A stretch of DNA of 64,000 nt from Anaerobacillus isosaccharinicus (GTDB lineage Bacteria > Bacillota > Bacilli > Bacillales > Anaerobacillaceae), in assembly GCF_001866075.3 (NCBI RefSeq), contig NZ_CP063356.1, positions 3,524,164 through 3,588,163 on the forward strand. The letters are read 5' to 3'. Below the pieces are notes generated by a model. It was not told the DNA's origin. It did no database searches and saw only the letters and a list, made by a program, of their open reading frames with translations. The position numbers and the translations under genes were made by a program. Below are positions 42,718 through 50,966 of this stretch, one piece after another. The number at the start of each line of letters is the position of its first letter. The first letter of the stretch is position 1.

Positions 42718-43989
42718 ATGTTGAAACGCAAAGATAATGAGCTTTTGACTAGGACTGGACCTGAAACACCGATGGGAGAGATGTTTAGAAGATATTGGAT
42801 TCCTGCATTATTATCAAGTGAGGTAGTAGAGGATGGCAAACCGAAGAAAGTAAAGTTACTGAGTGAGAATTTAGTTGCTTTTCGTGATACCGAAGGAAAA
42901 GTCGGTTTATTAGATGAAGCGTGTCCGCATCGGGGAACTTCGTTATACTACGGAATAAATGAGGGTTGTGGGCTTCGCTGTATGTATCATGGTTGGAAAT
43001 TTGATGTTGAGGGTGAATGTGTAGAACTGCCATCTGAGCCTGAGGAAAGCAATTTTAGACAATCAATTGAAATGAAATCGTATCCTATTAAAGAAAAAAA
43101 TGGAATTATTTGGACATATATGGGACCGAAAGAAAAAACCCCACCATTTCCTGAATTTTATTGGATGGGGCTACCACAAGAAAACCTTCTAGCCGAGCGC
43201 GTGTGGCAAGAATGTAACTACTTACAAGTTATTGAAAACGACCTGGACTTTGTACACGCAGCATTTCTACACAAGGCTCACAGTAAACAACAAACTGGTG
43301 AAGGGATTCTAAGTAGTGATCTTGGTATTGACCCAAATCATCCACTTGTTAAAAACCCTCCAGTAAAACAGGAATATGAAAATACAAATTACGGTAAACG
43401 TTGTATTGCAGTAGGTATTGGAAACGAAACACAAAATGCATTTATGGAAATACATTATATTTTTCCGTTTTATACGTTTCCACCTCGTTTCGGTGGAGAA
43501 GATGGGATGTGGCATGCATTTATCCCGCGTGACGACTATAGTACATGGAGTTGGGATGTGCAGTTTGCTCATGACAGACCGATCAATGTTGAGGCCCAAC
43601 ATGCAAGACGTGGTCTTGAGTTAGATGAACACTTTAAAAAGCACCGAAATCTTCAAAATGATTACGAACAAGACATTGAATTAATGAGAACAGGTAATTT
43701 TACTGGTATTAGAGGTATTGCAAACCAAGATCATGCAGCAACAGAAACGATGGGTGCAATTGTTGATCGTTCGAAAGAGCGTCTAGGAACAAGTGATTTA
43801 CCTGTTATTCAAATGAGGAGACTTTTATTACAATCAGTAAAAGATTTCCAAAATGGAATTGATCCGATGCAGCTAAATAATACATCATTAAAGAAACTCT
43901 ATAGTGAAGGAATTTATGATTCGAGAGAAAAGGGATGGCAAGAAGCATTACCCTTACATGAAGACTTCAGTTTAGAGGTAAAAAATTGA
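42718..43989 (+). CDS. Rieske non-haem iron oxygenase, large subunit
   Basis: Aromatic-ring hydroxylating or demethylating oxygenase of the phthalate-dioxygenase-like group, 423 residues. The Rieske cluster ligands are Cys69, His71, Cys88 and His91 (C-P-H-R-G...C-M-Y-H-G-W). The mononuclear iron site is in E-N-D-L-D-F-V-H-A-A-F-L-H near 173-186. I start at the ATG at 42718 after AAAGGGGGA; the frame extends to 42607 without support. First gene of the island's long operon. No flavin/NADH reductase gene for it is visible; the ferredoxin-fusion protein at 61.2 kb is the only candidate electron donor nearby. Confidence 0.88.
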   Translation: MLKRKDNELLTRTGPETPMGEMFRRYWIPALLSSEVVEDGKPKKVKLLSENLVAFRDTEGKVGLLDEACPHRGTSLYYGINEGCGLRCMYHGWKFDVEGECVELPSEPEESNFRQSIEMKSYPIKEKNGIIWTYMGPKEKTPPFPEFYWMGLPQENLLAERVWQECNYLQVIENDLDFVHAAFLHKAHSKQQTGEGILSSDLGIDPNHPLVKNPPVKQEYENTNYGKRCIAVGIGNETQNAFMEIHYIFPFYTFPPRFGGEDGMWHAFIPRDDYSTWSWDVQFAHDRPINVEAQHARRGLELDEHFKKHRNLQNDYEQDIELMRTGNFTGIRGIANQDHAATETMGAIVDRSKERLGTSDLPVIQMRRLLLQSVKDFQNGIDPMQLNNTSLKKLYSEGIYDSREKGWQEALPLHEDFSLEVKN

Positions 43990-43998
43990 GGGATTTCG

Positions 43999-45210
43999 AT
44001 GAATGATAAAAACTATGATGGATATCAATCTTTTCAGTACTTAGAGGCAGGGAAGCATTATAAATCGTTTCAGTTAGCTGATAAAGGTAGACATAAAAAA
44101 ACGCATGCAATTGCATTAACGATTGATCAACAAAAGAAGCTCGAAACAATCTTTAACTATTATCCAATTATTTCGTTAAGGGATCATGGCTTTATTGTGC
44201 CCAAAAAACAAGATGATATATTACCATATTGTCGTCAGTTACACACAATCTATGATTATGAGGGCTTAGCACAATCAGGAATTGATGTTATTTTTGAGAA
44301 TTTTATGGATGGCATTGCGATAGTAACTTCCAATAATGGTTTGAAATGGGACGATGTTATCTATACGCTTGGTATGCGTTTTTGTGATATTTCAAAACAA
44401 CATACGGTGTACTTAGCAAAAACATGGAACGATTTAATAGAGGCTAAGAGTAAAAGGAAAATTGCTCTTTTGCCTTCATTAGAAGCTGCAAGCATATTAG
44501 AAAATGAAGTGGACCGTGTCGATATCCTTTATGGATTAGGTATCCGTTGTATGGGAATAACTTACAACGAATCTAATACTTTAGGCTCGGGATTGACTGA
44601 AAAAAATGATGGTGGACTAACAAAATTCGGGAGAAAAGTTATAGAACGAATGAATGTGTTAGGAATGGCGATCGATATCTCACATTGTGGTGATCAAACG
44701 AGTTTAGATGTAATCAAGGCGAGCAGTGATCCTGTTTTCATTACTCATGCTGGGGCTAGAGGAGTTTGGGACACACCTCGAATGAAATCGGATGAAGTAT
44801 TAAAAGCTTGTGCAGAGAAGGGAGGCATAATAGGAGTATGTGCTGCTCCTAATACCACCCTTTCTCCAAAAAGTCCTAATAAACATACTATTGACTCAGT
44901 CATGGAGCATTTTGAATATTTAGTTGATTTGGTCGGTATCAATCATGTTGGTTTAGGGCCTGACACGTTCTTTGGAGATCATGTAGGTTTACAAAATGCA
45001 TTCGATTCCATTCTAGCAATCTCTGAGTCTCATAGTGGTCAGCACTTTGAAGAGTCTCCTTACGTTTTAGGTTTAGAAAACCCAACTGAGGCGATGGAAA
45101 ATATGTTGCGTTGGCTGTTAGTAAAGAATTATTCTGTGCAGGACATCGCTAAAGTTTCTGGGGAAAACGCTCTAGTAGCGTTAGAAAGAATTTTAGATAA
45201 AGAAAATTAG
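43999..45210 (+). CDS. M19 (renal dipeptidase-like) metal hydrolase
   Basis: 403 residues, amidohydrolase-fold peptidase family M19. Recognisable are G-L-T-K-F-G-R-K-V-I-E-R-M-N near 210, the metal His in I-D-I-S-H near 231, I-T-H-A-G-A-R near 250, and H-V-G-L-G-P-D near 315. The usual first metal motif H-x-D at the N terminus is replaced by R-D-H-G near 61-64, so the binuclear site may be changed. It starts 9 bases after the Rieske gene. It probably hydrolyses an amide or similar bond in a pathway intermediate rather than a dipeptide. Confidence 0.75.
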   Translation: MNDKNYDGYQSFQYLEAGKHYKSFQLADKGRHKKTHAIALTIDQQKKLETIFNYYPIISLRDHGFIVPKKQDDILPYCRQLHTIYDYEGLAQSGIDVIFENFMDGIAIVTSNNGLKWDDVIYTLGMRFCDISKQHTVYLAKTWNDLIEAKSKRKIALLPSLEAASILENEVDRVDILYGLGIRCMGITYNESNTLGSGLTEKNDGGLTKFGRKVIERMNVLGMAIDISHCGDQTSLDVIKASSDPVFITHAGARGVWDTPRMKSDEVLKACAEKGGIIGVCAAPNTTLSPKSPNKHTIDSVMEHFEYLVDLVGINHVGLGPDTFFGDHVGLQNAFDSILAISESHSGQHFEESPYVLGLENPTEAMENMLRWLLVKNYSVQDIAKVSGENALVALERILDKEN

Positions 45211-45225
45211 GGGTGGTGTGCTGCT

Positions 45226-45987
45226 ATGAATATAGATGGTTATGGAAGAATTGCAGTTGTAACAGGAGCTGGTCAAGGACTTGGCCTCTCTATTGCAAAG
45301 GATCTCTTAGAGTCTGGTAAAAAGGTTGTTTTAATTGATGTTAATAAGCAAGCCTTAGAGGAAATAAAGAACTCCGAGTTCATTCAAAGTAAATATGAAG
45401 CTAGGTCGATGTTTTTAGAGATCGATGTAGCAAATGTTCAAGAAATTAGGAGTGGTGTAGGCGCTATTATTCAGAAGTGGGGTAGGATTGATATTTTAGT
45501 TAATAATGCAGGTGTTCGTAAAGAAACAGCCATTGAAGATATTGATATCGAAGAGTGGAATGATATAGTATCTGTCAATTTAGGAGGTACCTTCTTTTTT
45601 TCACAGGCAGTAATTGATACCATGAAAAAACAAAAGTGGGGTCGCATTATTAACATGTCTTCTTTTGGTGGTCAATTTGGTCCTTTAACTTCAGGGGCGC
45701 ACTATTGTGCTTCAAAGGCAGGTCAACTTGTGTTAACGAAAGTATTTGCTAGAGAATTAGCAGATAAGGGAATTACGGTGAATACAATTGCCCCAGCAGC
45801 TATCCGTACCCCTGAAATGGAGAAAATTGATCCTCAAAAATTAGAAAAAATAATTAGTAATATACCAGTTGGTCGGGTTGGTGAGGAGACAGAAGTTTCT
45901 AAACTAGTATCCTATCTGATTTCAGAATCAGCAGGTTATATTACTGGTTCAACTTTTGATATTAATGGTGGACTTCTAATGAGGTAA
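45226..45987 (+). CDS. SDR-family oxidoreductase
   Basis: Classical short-chain dehydrogenase, 253 residues. Cofactor motif T-G-A-G-Q-G-L-G near 15-22, N-N-A-G near 92-95, and catalytic Ser with Y-x-x-x-K (Y-C-A-S-K) near 163-167. ATG after GGGGTGG. Next to a Rieske oxygenase it could be a cis-dihydrodiol dehydrogenase or an IacE-like enzyme; fatty-acid FabG is unlikely in this setting. Confidence 0.85.
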   Translation: MNIDGYGRIAVVTGAGQGLGLSIAKDLLESGKKVVLIDVNKQALEEIKNSEFIQSKYEARSMFLEIDVANVQEIRSGVGAIIQKWGRIDILVNNAGVRKETAIEDIDIEEWNDIVSVNLGGTFFFSQAVIDTMKKQKWGRIINMSSFGGQFGPLTSGAHYCASKAGQLVLTKVFARELADKGITVNTIAPAAIRTPEMEKIDPQKLEKIISNIPVGRVGEETEVSKLVSYLISESAGYITGSTFDINGGLLMR

Positions 45988-46011
45988 ATTTTAAAAAAGG
46001 AGAGGATTATT

Positions 46012-46377
46012 TTGGGAATTAAACATGGTGCTCCACAAGTACCTTCACCGTTAAGGGTGATAATTTATTTCGAGTCAACTGGCTGGTTTAATACAACGAC
46101 AGATGAAAAAACAAATGAAATTTTACCTCAGCTAAATGAGGTAATCCAACAATGGAAATTAAATGGTTCAGAATTATTAGGAACGTTTGACCGTGATATC
46201 CTTACTGCCGGTCCTGCTGGAAACACAGGTTGGCACGCCTGCTTCTTATATAATGTGCCTGACTTACAAACGGTTGCTGATATGACACATTCTTTTCGTG
46301 CAACAGGTTTAGATATGTATTTTAGGTTAGAGGCAACAGTTGGTCGACCGTTCTTCTTATTAGAAAAAGCTGAATAA
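46012..46377 (+). CDS. Small conserved-looking island protein, 121 residues
   Basis: I do not recognise it with certainty. TTG start after AAAGGAGAGG. Pattern: I-I-Y-F-E-S-T-G-W-F strand, a helix (N-E-I-L-P-Q-L-N-E-V), strand with L-G-T-F-D-R-D, G-W-H-A-C-F-L-Y strand, a helix, then R-L-E-A-T-V-G-R-P-F-F. This alternation suggests a dimeric alpha-beta barrel like other small aromatic-pathway proteins. Its place next to Rieske and SDR genes invites comparison with IacB of the indole-acetate pathway, which I cannot confirm without an alignment. Confidence 0.6.
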   Translation: MGIKHGAPQVPSPLRVIIYFESTGWFNTTTDEKTNEILPQLNEVIQQWKLNGSELLGTFDRDILTAGPAGNTGWHACFLYNVPDLQTVADMTHSFRATGLDMYFRLEATVGRPFFLLEKAE

Positions 46378-46406
46378 AAAAGTGGGAAATTGGAGGATGA
46401 CCATTA

Positions 46407-47456
46407 ATGAAGAAAATTAGCTTGCTTATAGTGTTTATGTCGTTGTTGATTGTAGCCGCTTGTGGTAATGAAGGAGTTTCACAGCAAGACAATGTAAACG
46501 ATCAAAATGGTGCAAATTCTGAAAAAAAAATTGAGTTAACTTATGCATTCTTTGCCCCAGCCAATACATTCCCGGCAGTACAAATGGAAAAATGGGCTGA
46601 AGAACTTGAAGCCAGAACAAACGGGAGAGTTAAGGTAAATACATTCCCTGGCGGTTCATTATTAACTGCTGAAAATATGTATCAAGGAGTGGCAAATGGT
46701 ATTGCTGATATCGGACTTTCCTCAACAACGTACGAACCAGGTCGTTTCCCTTTACTTGCGATCGCTGATATGCCATCAGGTTATCCGAATGCTACTGTTG
46801 CAAGTAAAGTGCTTCATCAACTAGTAAGTGAATATCCACCTGAAGCCTTTAATAATTTTAAAATCATTACGACTTTTGCGACAGAACCGAGTTTCATTCA
46901 AAGTCAATTGCCTATTTCGAACTTAAATGAATTAAAAGGAAAACAACTCCGCATTGCTGGTGCAGCTACTCCGATTATGGAGAAATTAGGTGCTGCTCCA
47001 GTTGGAATGTCTCAGGCTGAAGTGCCAGAAGCTCTTCAAACAGGGATCGTTAATGGCTTTGTTTCTTCACGTGAGGTTTTACAAGATTTAAAATTAGCAG
47101 AAATGGTTAGTTATATTACTGATTATCCATTAACAATCAATACATTTGTTGCGGTTATGAATCAAGATGTTTGGAATTCTTTACCGAAGGATGTACAACA
47201 AGTCATTGATGAATTAAATGCTGAAATGGCAACATTCACAGGAGAATATTTAGATAATCATGTAAAAAATTCAATTAAATGGAGTCAGCAAGAGCATGGG
47301 GTAGAAGTTATCACTCTTACTGAATCTGAAAAAGAAACATGGGATAAAATTTTAAGAGAGATGCAAGAAGATTATGTAAATAGCTTAGAAGCTCAAGGGT
47401 TACCAGGAAAAGAGTTTCAAGAAAAGCTATACGAATTAATTAGCCAGTTCAACTAA
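46407..47456 (+). CDS. dctP: TRAP transporter solute-binding lipoprotein (DctP)
   Basis: 349 residues. Signal peptide with lipobox V-A-A-C at about 16-19, so it is a membrane-anchored lipoprotein. The mature part has the DctP fold: a conserved G-I-A-D-I-G segment near 90, L-K-G-K-Q-L-R-I-A-G near 170-180 and Q-T-G-I-V-N-G-F near 210. It binds the substrate, usually a carboxylate, for DctQM. This is probably the uptake system for the compound degraded by the island. Confidence 0.9.
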   Translation: MKKISLLIVFMSLLIVAACGNEGVSQQDNVNDQNGANSEKKIELTYAFFAPANTFPAVQMEKWAEELEARTNGRVKVNTFPGGSLLTAENMYQGVANGIADIGLSSTTYEPGRFPLLAIADMPSGYPNATVASKVLHQLVSEYPPEAFNNFKIITTFATEPSFIQSQLPISNLNELKGKQLRIAGAATPIMEKLGAAPVGMSQAEVPEALQTGIVNGFVSSREVLQDLKLAEMVSYITDYPLTINTFVAVMNQDVWNSLPKDVQQVIDELNAEMATFTGEYLDNHVKNSIKWSQQEHGVEVITLTESEKETWDKILREMQEDYVNSLEAQGLPGKEFQEKLYELISQFN

Positions 47457-47548
47457 AAATGCCTGATTAAGAAAAAGATTTTAAATAAAGGTGCAAATTA
47501 GAAAGTGGCACTTGTTAGGTGCCACTTCTTCATAGGAGGAGGTGCCTA

Positions 47549-48124
47549 ATGAGTAATGCTAATTCCGTAGAAATATTGAAAAAGTCAATTGTCAATGAAG
47601 GCAAGGCTCCTATCGTAGGAAAGGTACCAAACATTCACGTCAAGAAAACATTGTTCGATCAGTTTGTTGTAAAGTTAAGCCAGACATTTGCCTGTATATC
47701 AGGTTCGTCTTTAGTTGCAATGATGCTTTTGATCGTATTTAATGCCATTAAACGTACGGTTTCAACACCTTTTGTCGGAACGACAGAAATAGTTGGTTGG
47801 TTAGCAGCTATAACTTTTTCATTTGGGTTAGCATACACCCAACTACATCGAGGACACGTAGATATTGACTTACTTGTAAAAAAATTACCTCAGCGATTTG
47901 AAAAAGCACTAAAAATATTATTTTTGTCTATTAGTATATCTTTCTTCACAATGGTTGTTTGGCAATTAATACAGTTCGGATTGACGTTAATGAATAATAA
48001 TAATCTATCTCAAACATTACGGATCATTTTTTATCCATTTGTTTTCATCACCTCCATTGGTTTTATGGCTTTTGTATTCGTTCTAGTTAACCAATTTATT
48101 GCTGAATTTAGAAGGAGGGTGTAG
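47549..48124 (+). CDS. dctQ: TRAP transporter small permease (DctQ)
   Basis: 191 residues with four membrane helices (about 45-70, 80-100, 125-145, 160-185) and the family loop H-R-G-H-V-D-I-D-L-L near 103-112. Start ATG 47549 follows AGGAGGAGG; the longer frame to 47519 reads through it. Two bases separate it from dctM. Confidence 0.9.
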   Translation: MSNANSVEILKKSIVNEGKAPIVGKVPNIHVKKTLFDQFVVKLSQTFACISGSSLVAMMLLIVFNAIKRTVSTPFVGTTEIVGWLAAITFSFGLAYTQLHRGHVDIDLLVKKLPQRFEKALKILFLSISISFFTMVVWQLIQFGLTLMNNNNLSQTLRIIFYPFVFITSIGFMAFVFVLVNQFIAEFRRRV

Positions 48125-48126
48125 AC

Positions 48127-49416
48127 ATGGATCCAAATCTACTAGCGCTATTAGGTATTGCTGTACTATTCCTATTATTCTTTCTCCGAATGCCAATAAG
48201 CTTTGCGATGTTTATGGTAGGCTTTTTTGGATTTATGATTCATTCTACACCTAAATCTGCCTTTAATATATTAAGCTCTGATATTTGGGGTCAATTTTCA
48301 AGTTATACCCTTAGTGTTATTCCTCTATTTATTTTAATGGGAGAGCTTATTTACAGGTCAGGTATTACCGAAAAATTATTTGATGCAGCTTATAAGTGGC
48401 TCGGACATTATAAAGGAGGAATGGCGAGTACAACGATATTAGCAAGTTCAGGGTTTGCTTCTATTTGTGGCTCAAATACAGCTACCGCTGCAACAATGGG
48501 AACGATGGCCTTACCCGAGTTAAAGAAGTACAAATATGATGAAGCACTAAGTACAGGAAGCGTTGCGACTGGTGGTACTTTAGGAATTATTATTCCTCCT
48601 AGTACTGTACTAATTGTCATTGCTCTTCAAACACAACTTTCAGTTAAAGATCTCTTTATTGCCAGCATTTTGCCAGCAGTTATTTTAACGCTGTTATTAT
48701 TGCTAACGATTACTTTTCTATGTTATCGAAACCCAGAGTTAGGCCCGCCAGGACCCAATCATTCTCTTAAAGAAAAAATAATCTCTTTAAAGGGCGTTAT
48801 CCCTGTTTTTCTCTTGTTCGCATTTGTCATTGGTGGACTTTACCTTGGCTGGTTTACGCCAACGGAGTCTGGGGCATTCGGAGCGTTTGGTGCATTAGTT
48901 CTTACCTTACTTATGAACAAAATGACATGGGATAAATTTATTTTAGCTGTATCGCATACAATTCGTTCGTCGGTAATGGTTATCCTACTCATTGTTGGTG
49001 CAATCGTGTTTGGAAGATTTCTAACAGTTACACGCTTACCTTTTGCTGTAGCTGACTTTGTTAACTCGTTACCTGTACCTCCAGTTGTCATTCTTATTGC
49101 GATCATCTTTATATATATTATTGGTGGAGCAATTATGGATGCTTTAGGATTTTTAATTTTATCGATCCCGATATTCTATCCGACAATTATTATGCTTGGG
49201 TATGACCCAATCTGGTTTGCGATTATATTATGTATCGTAACAAGCATGGGGGCAATTACTCCTCCAGTCGGCGTTAATGCCTTTATAGTCCAAGGCATAA
49301 CACCGAATATACCAATCACGACGGTATATAAAGGGACTTCTTATTTCTTAGTGGCCTACTCAGTCTTAATAACATTCCTAATTCTATTCCCACAAATAAT
49401 TTTATTTATCTTATAG
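48127..49416 (+). CDS. dctM: TRAP transporter large permease (DctM)
   Basis: 429 residues and about 12 hydrophobic segments. Family motifs G-S-N-T-A-T-A-A-T-M-G near 115-125, G-G-T-L-G-I-I-I-P-P-S near 148-158 and S-M-G-A-I-T-P-P-V-G-V-N near 376-388 form the substrate and sodium-binding hairpins. Sodium-driven uptake together with DctP and DctQ. Confidence 0.93.
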   Translation: MDPNLLALLGIAVLFLLFFLRMPISFAMFMVGFFGFMIHSTPKSAFNILSSDIWGQFSSYTLSVIPLFILMGELIYRSGITEKLFDAAYKWLGHYKGGMASTTILASSGFASICGSNTATAATMGTMALPELKKYKYDEALSTGSVATGGTLGIIIPPSTVLIVIALQTQLSVKDLFIASILPAVILTLLLLLTITFLCYRNPELGPPGPNHSLKEKIISLKGVIPVFLLFAFVIGGLYLGWFTPTESGAFGAFGALVLTLLMNKMTWDKFILAVSHTIRSSVMVILLIVGAIVFGRFLTVTRLPFAVADFVNSLPVPPVVILIAIIFIYIIGGAIMDALGFLILSIPIFYPTIIMLGYDPIWFAIILCIVTSMGAITPPVGVNAFIVQGITPNIPITTVYKGTSYFLVAYSVLITFLILFPQIILFIL

Positions 49417-49430
49417 GGGCGGTGTGGTTT

Positions 49431-49535
49431 ATGCTTAGTTTAACTGATTTTATAAAGGAACTACTTGATGAAGATGAATACGATAACTTGATAGAAGTTG
49501 AACCAGCTTTCCAATTCTCTCTAGAAAAGGAATGA
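49431..49535 (+). CDS. Acidic small ORF, 34 codons
   Basis: ATG at 49431 preceded by GGGGCGG; stop 7 bases before the amidase start. The product is acidic (D-E-D-E-Y-D near 13-18) and has no family match. It fills an otherwise empty 126-base gap within a tightly packed operon, so it is plausible as a small protein or a coupling ORF. Confidence 0.45.
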   Translation: MLSLTDFIKELLDEDEYDNLIEVEPAFQFSLEKE

Positions 49536-49542
49536 ATAGATA

Positions 49543-50949
49543 ATGACTGAGTTATTTATGGAATCAATTTCAACGGTATCACAATTTATTAAGGAAAAAC
49601 GACTTTCACCGGTTGAGTTAACGAATCAAATTTTAAAAAGGATTTCTAAGATTGATACTGAGTTAAATAGTTTTATAACCGTAATGGAAACTGATGCAAC
49701 TAAACAGGCAAAATTACTTGAAGAAGAAATGATGGCTGGGAAAATCCGAGGCCCGCTACACGGTATTCCAATTGCGGTAAAGGATATCATTCAAGTTCAA
49801 GGCCAGCCAACAACATCTGGCTCTATAATTTTTGAAAAATGGGTTCCGGATGAGGATGCCACTGTTGTAAAAAAATTAAAAAAAGCTGGGGCAATTATTA
49901 TTGGAAAAGCAAATTTACATGAATTTGCAATGGGAGCAACAACTGAAAATCCGCATTACGGCAATGTGAAAAACCCTTGGAATTTAAATAAAATCCCAGG
50001 TGGCTCTAGTGGAGGATCAGCAGTTGCAGTTGCAGCAGGATTATCCTACGGTGCACTAGGTACAGATACTGCAGGTTCAATTAGACTACCGGCAGCATTA
50101 TGTGGAATTGTAGGGATAAAACCTACCTACGGAAGAGTAAGTAGAAATGGTTGCCTTCCATTTAGTTGGTCGTTAGATCACATTGGCCCGATGACAAGAA
50201 CCGTAAAAGATGCAGCGATCATGTTAGAGGCGATCTCAGGCTACGATTCAAAAGATACATCTTCAGTTAAACATTGTGAATCTATCAATTTTGCTGATCC
50301 ATTAATTCATTTAAAAGGGATTAGAATAGGTATTTGTAAAGACTATTTATTTGACGATTTAAATGAAGAAGTTCAACTAGCAATAACACGAGCGATTGAA
50401 CGTCTAAGAGAACTAGGTGCTCAAATTATTGAAATAGAACTAAAAAACTTATCAATGGCATTAAATTCACTTAAAGTGATTGCTCAGTCAGAGGTTGTTT
50501 CATTTCACCAGCCTTTATTAAACCAATATGGTCATTTGTATGGTGATGATTTAAAATACCGATTTAAATTTGGTAAGGCGATCAGTGCTGTCGACTATAT
50601 AAATGCGCAACGCCTTCGAAACCTGTTTATAGAACAAACATTAGAATCTTTACAAAACGTTGACGTATTAATCGGACCGACTAATTCACAGCCTCCATTT
50701 GATATTGGTTCTGTTTTGCCAGAAGAGGCGATTAACAATATGTTTTCGTTAGGAAAAACACCATTAGCAAACATTCTCGGGTTCCCAGCATTAACGGTTC
50801 CATGTGGAATTATTAACGGTCATTTACCTACTGGTATGCAATTAATCGGAAAGCCATTTTCTGAAAAATTATTACTTCAAATTGGAGACTGTTATGAAAG
50901 GCAAGAAACATGGTTTGAACAGTATATGGCGAAGTTAGCAGAAAATTAA
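49543..50949 (+). CDS. Amidase (amidase-signature family)
   Basis: 468 residues, full-length amidase-signature enzyme with catalytic triad Lys80 (I-A-V-K-D-I), cis-Ser155 (G-G-S-S-G-G-S) and Ser179 (D-T-A-G-S-I-R). It hydrolyses an amide to acid and ammonia or amine. Resembles GatA but has no gatB/gatC beside it, so a catabolic role is likely. In the iac pathway the comparable enzyme is IacH. ATG 49543 or 49558; weak ribosome site. Confidence 0.88.
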   Translation: MTELFMESISTVSQFIKEKRLSPVELTNQILKRISKIDTELNSFITVMETDATKQAKLLEEEMMAGKIRGPLHGIPIAVKDIIQVQGQPTTSGSIIFEKWVPDEDATVVKKLKKAGAIIIGKANLHEFAMGATTENPHYGNVKNPWNLNKIPGGSSGGSAVAVAAGLSYGALGTDTAGSIRLPAALCGIVGIKPTYGRVSRNGCLPFSWSLDHIGPMTRTVKDAAIMLEAISGYDSKDTSSVKHCESINFADPLIHLKGIRIGICKDYLFDDLNEEVQLAITRAIERLRELGAQIIEIELKNLSMALNSLKVIAQSEVVSFHQPLLNQYGHLYGDDLKYRFKFGKAISAVDYINAQRLRNLFIEQTLESLQNVDVLIGPTNSQPPFDIGSVLPEEAINNMFSLGKTPLANILGFPALTVPCGIINGHLPTGMQLIGKPFSEKLLLQIGDCYERQETWFEQYMAKLAEN

Positions 50950-50966
50950 TTTTTGGAGGGGTCTAA

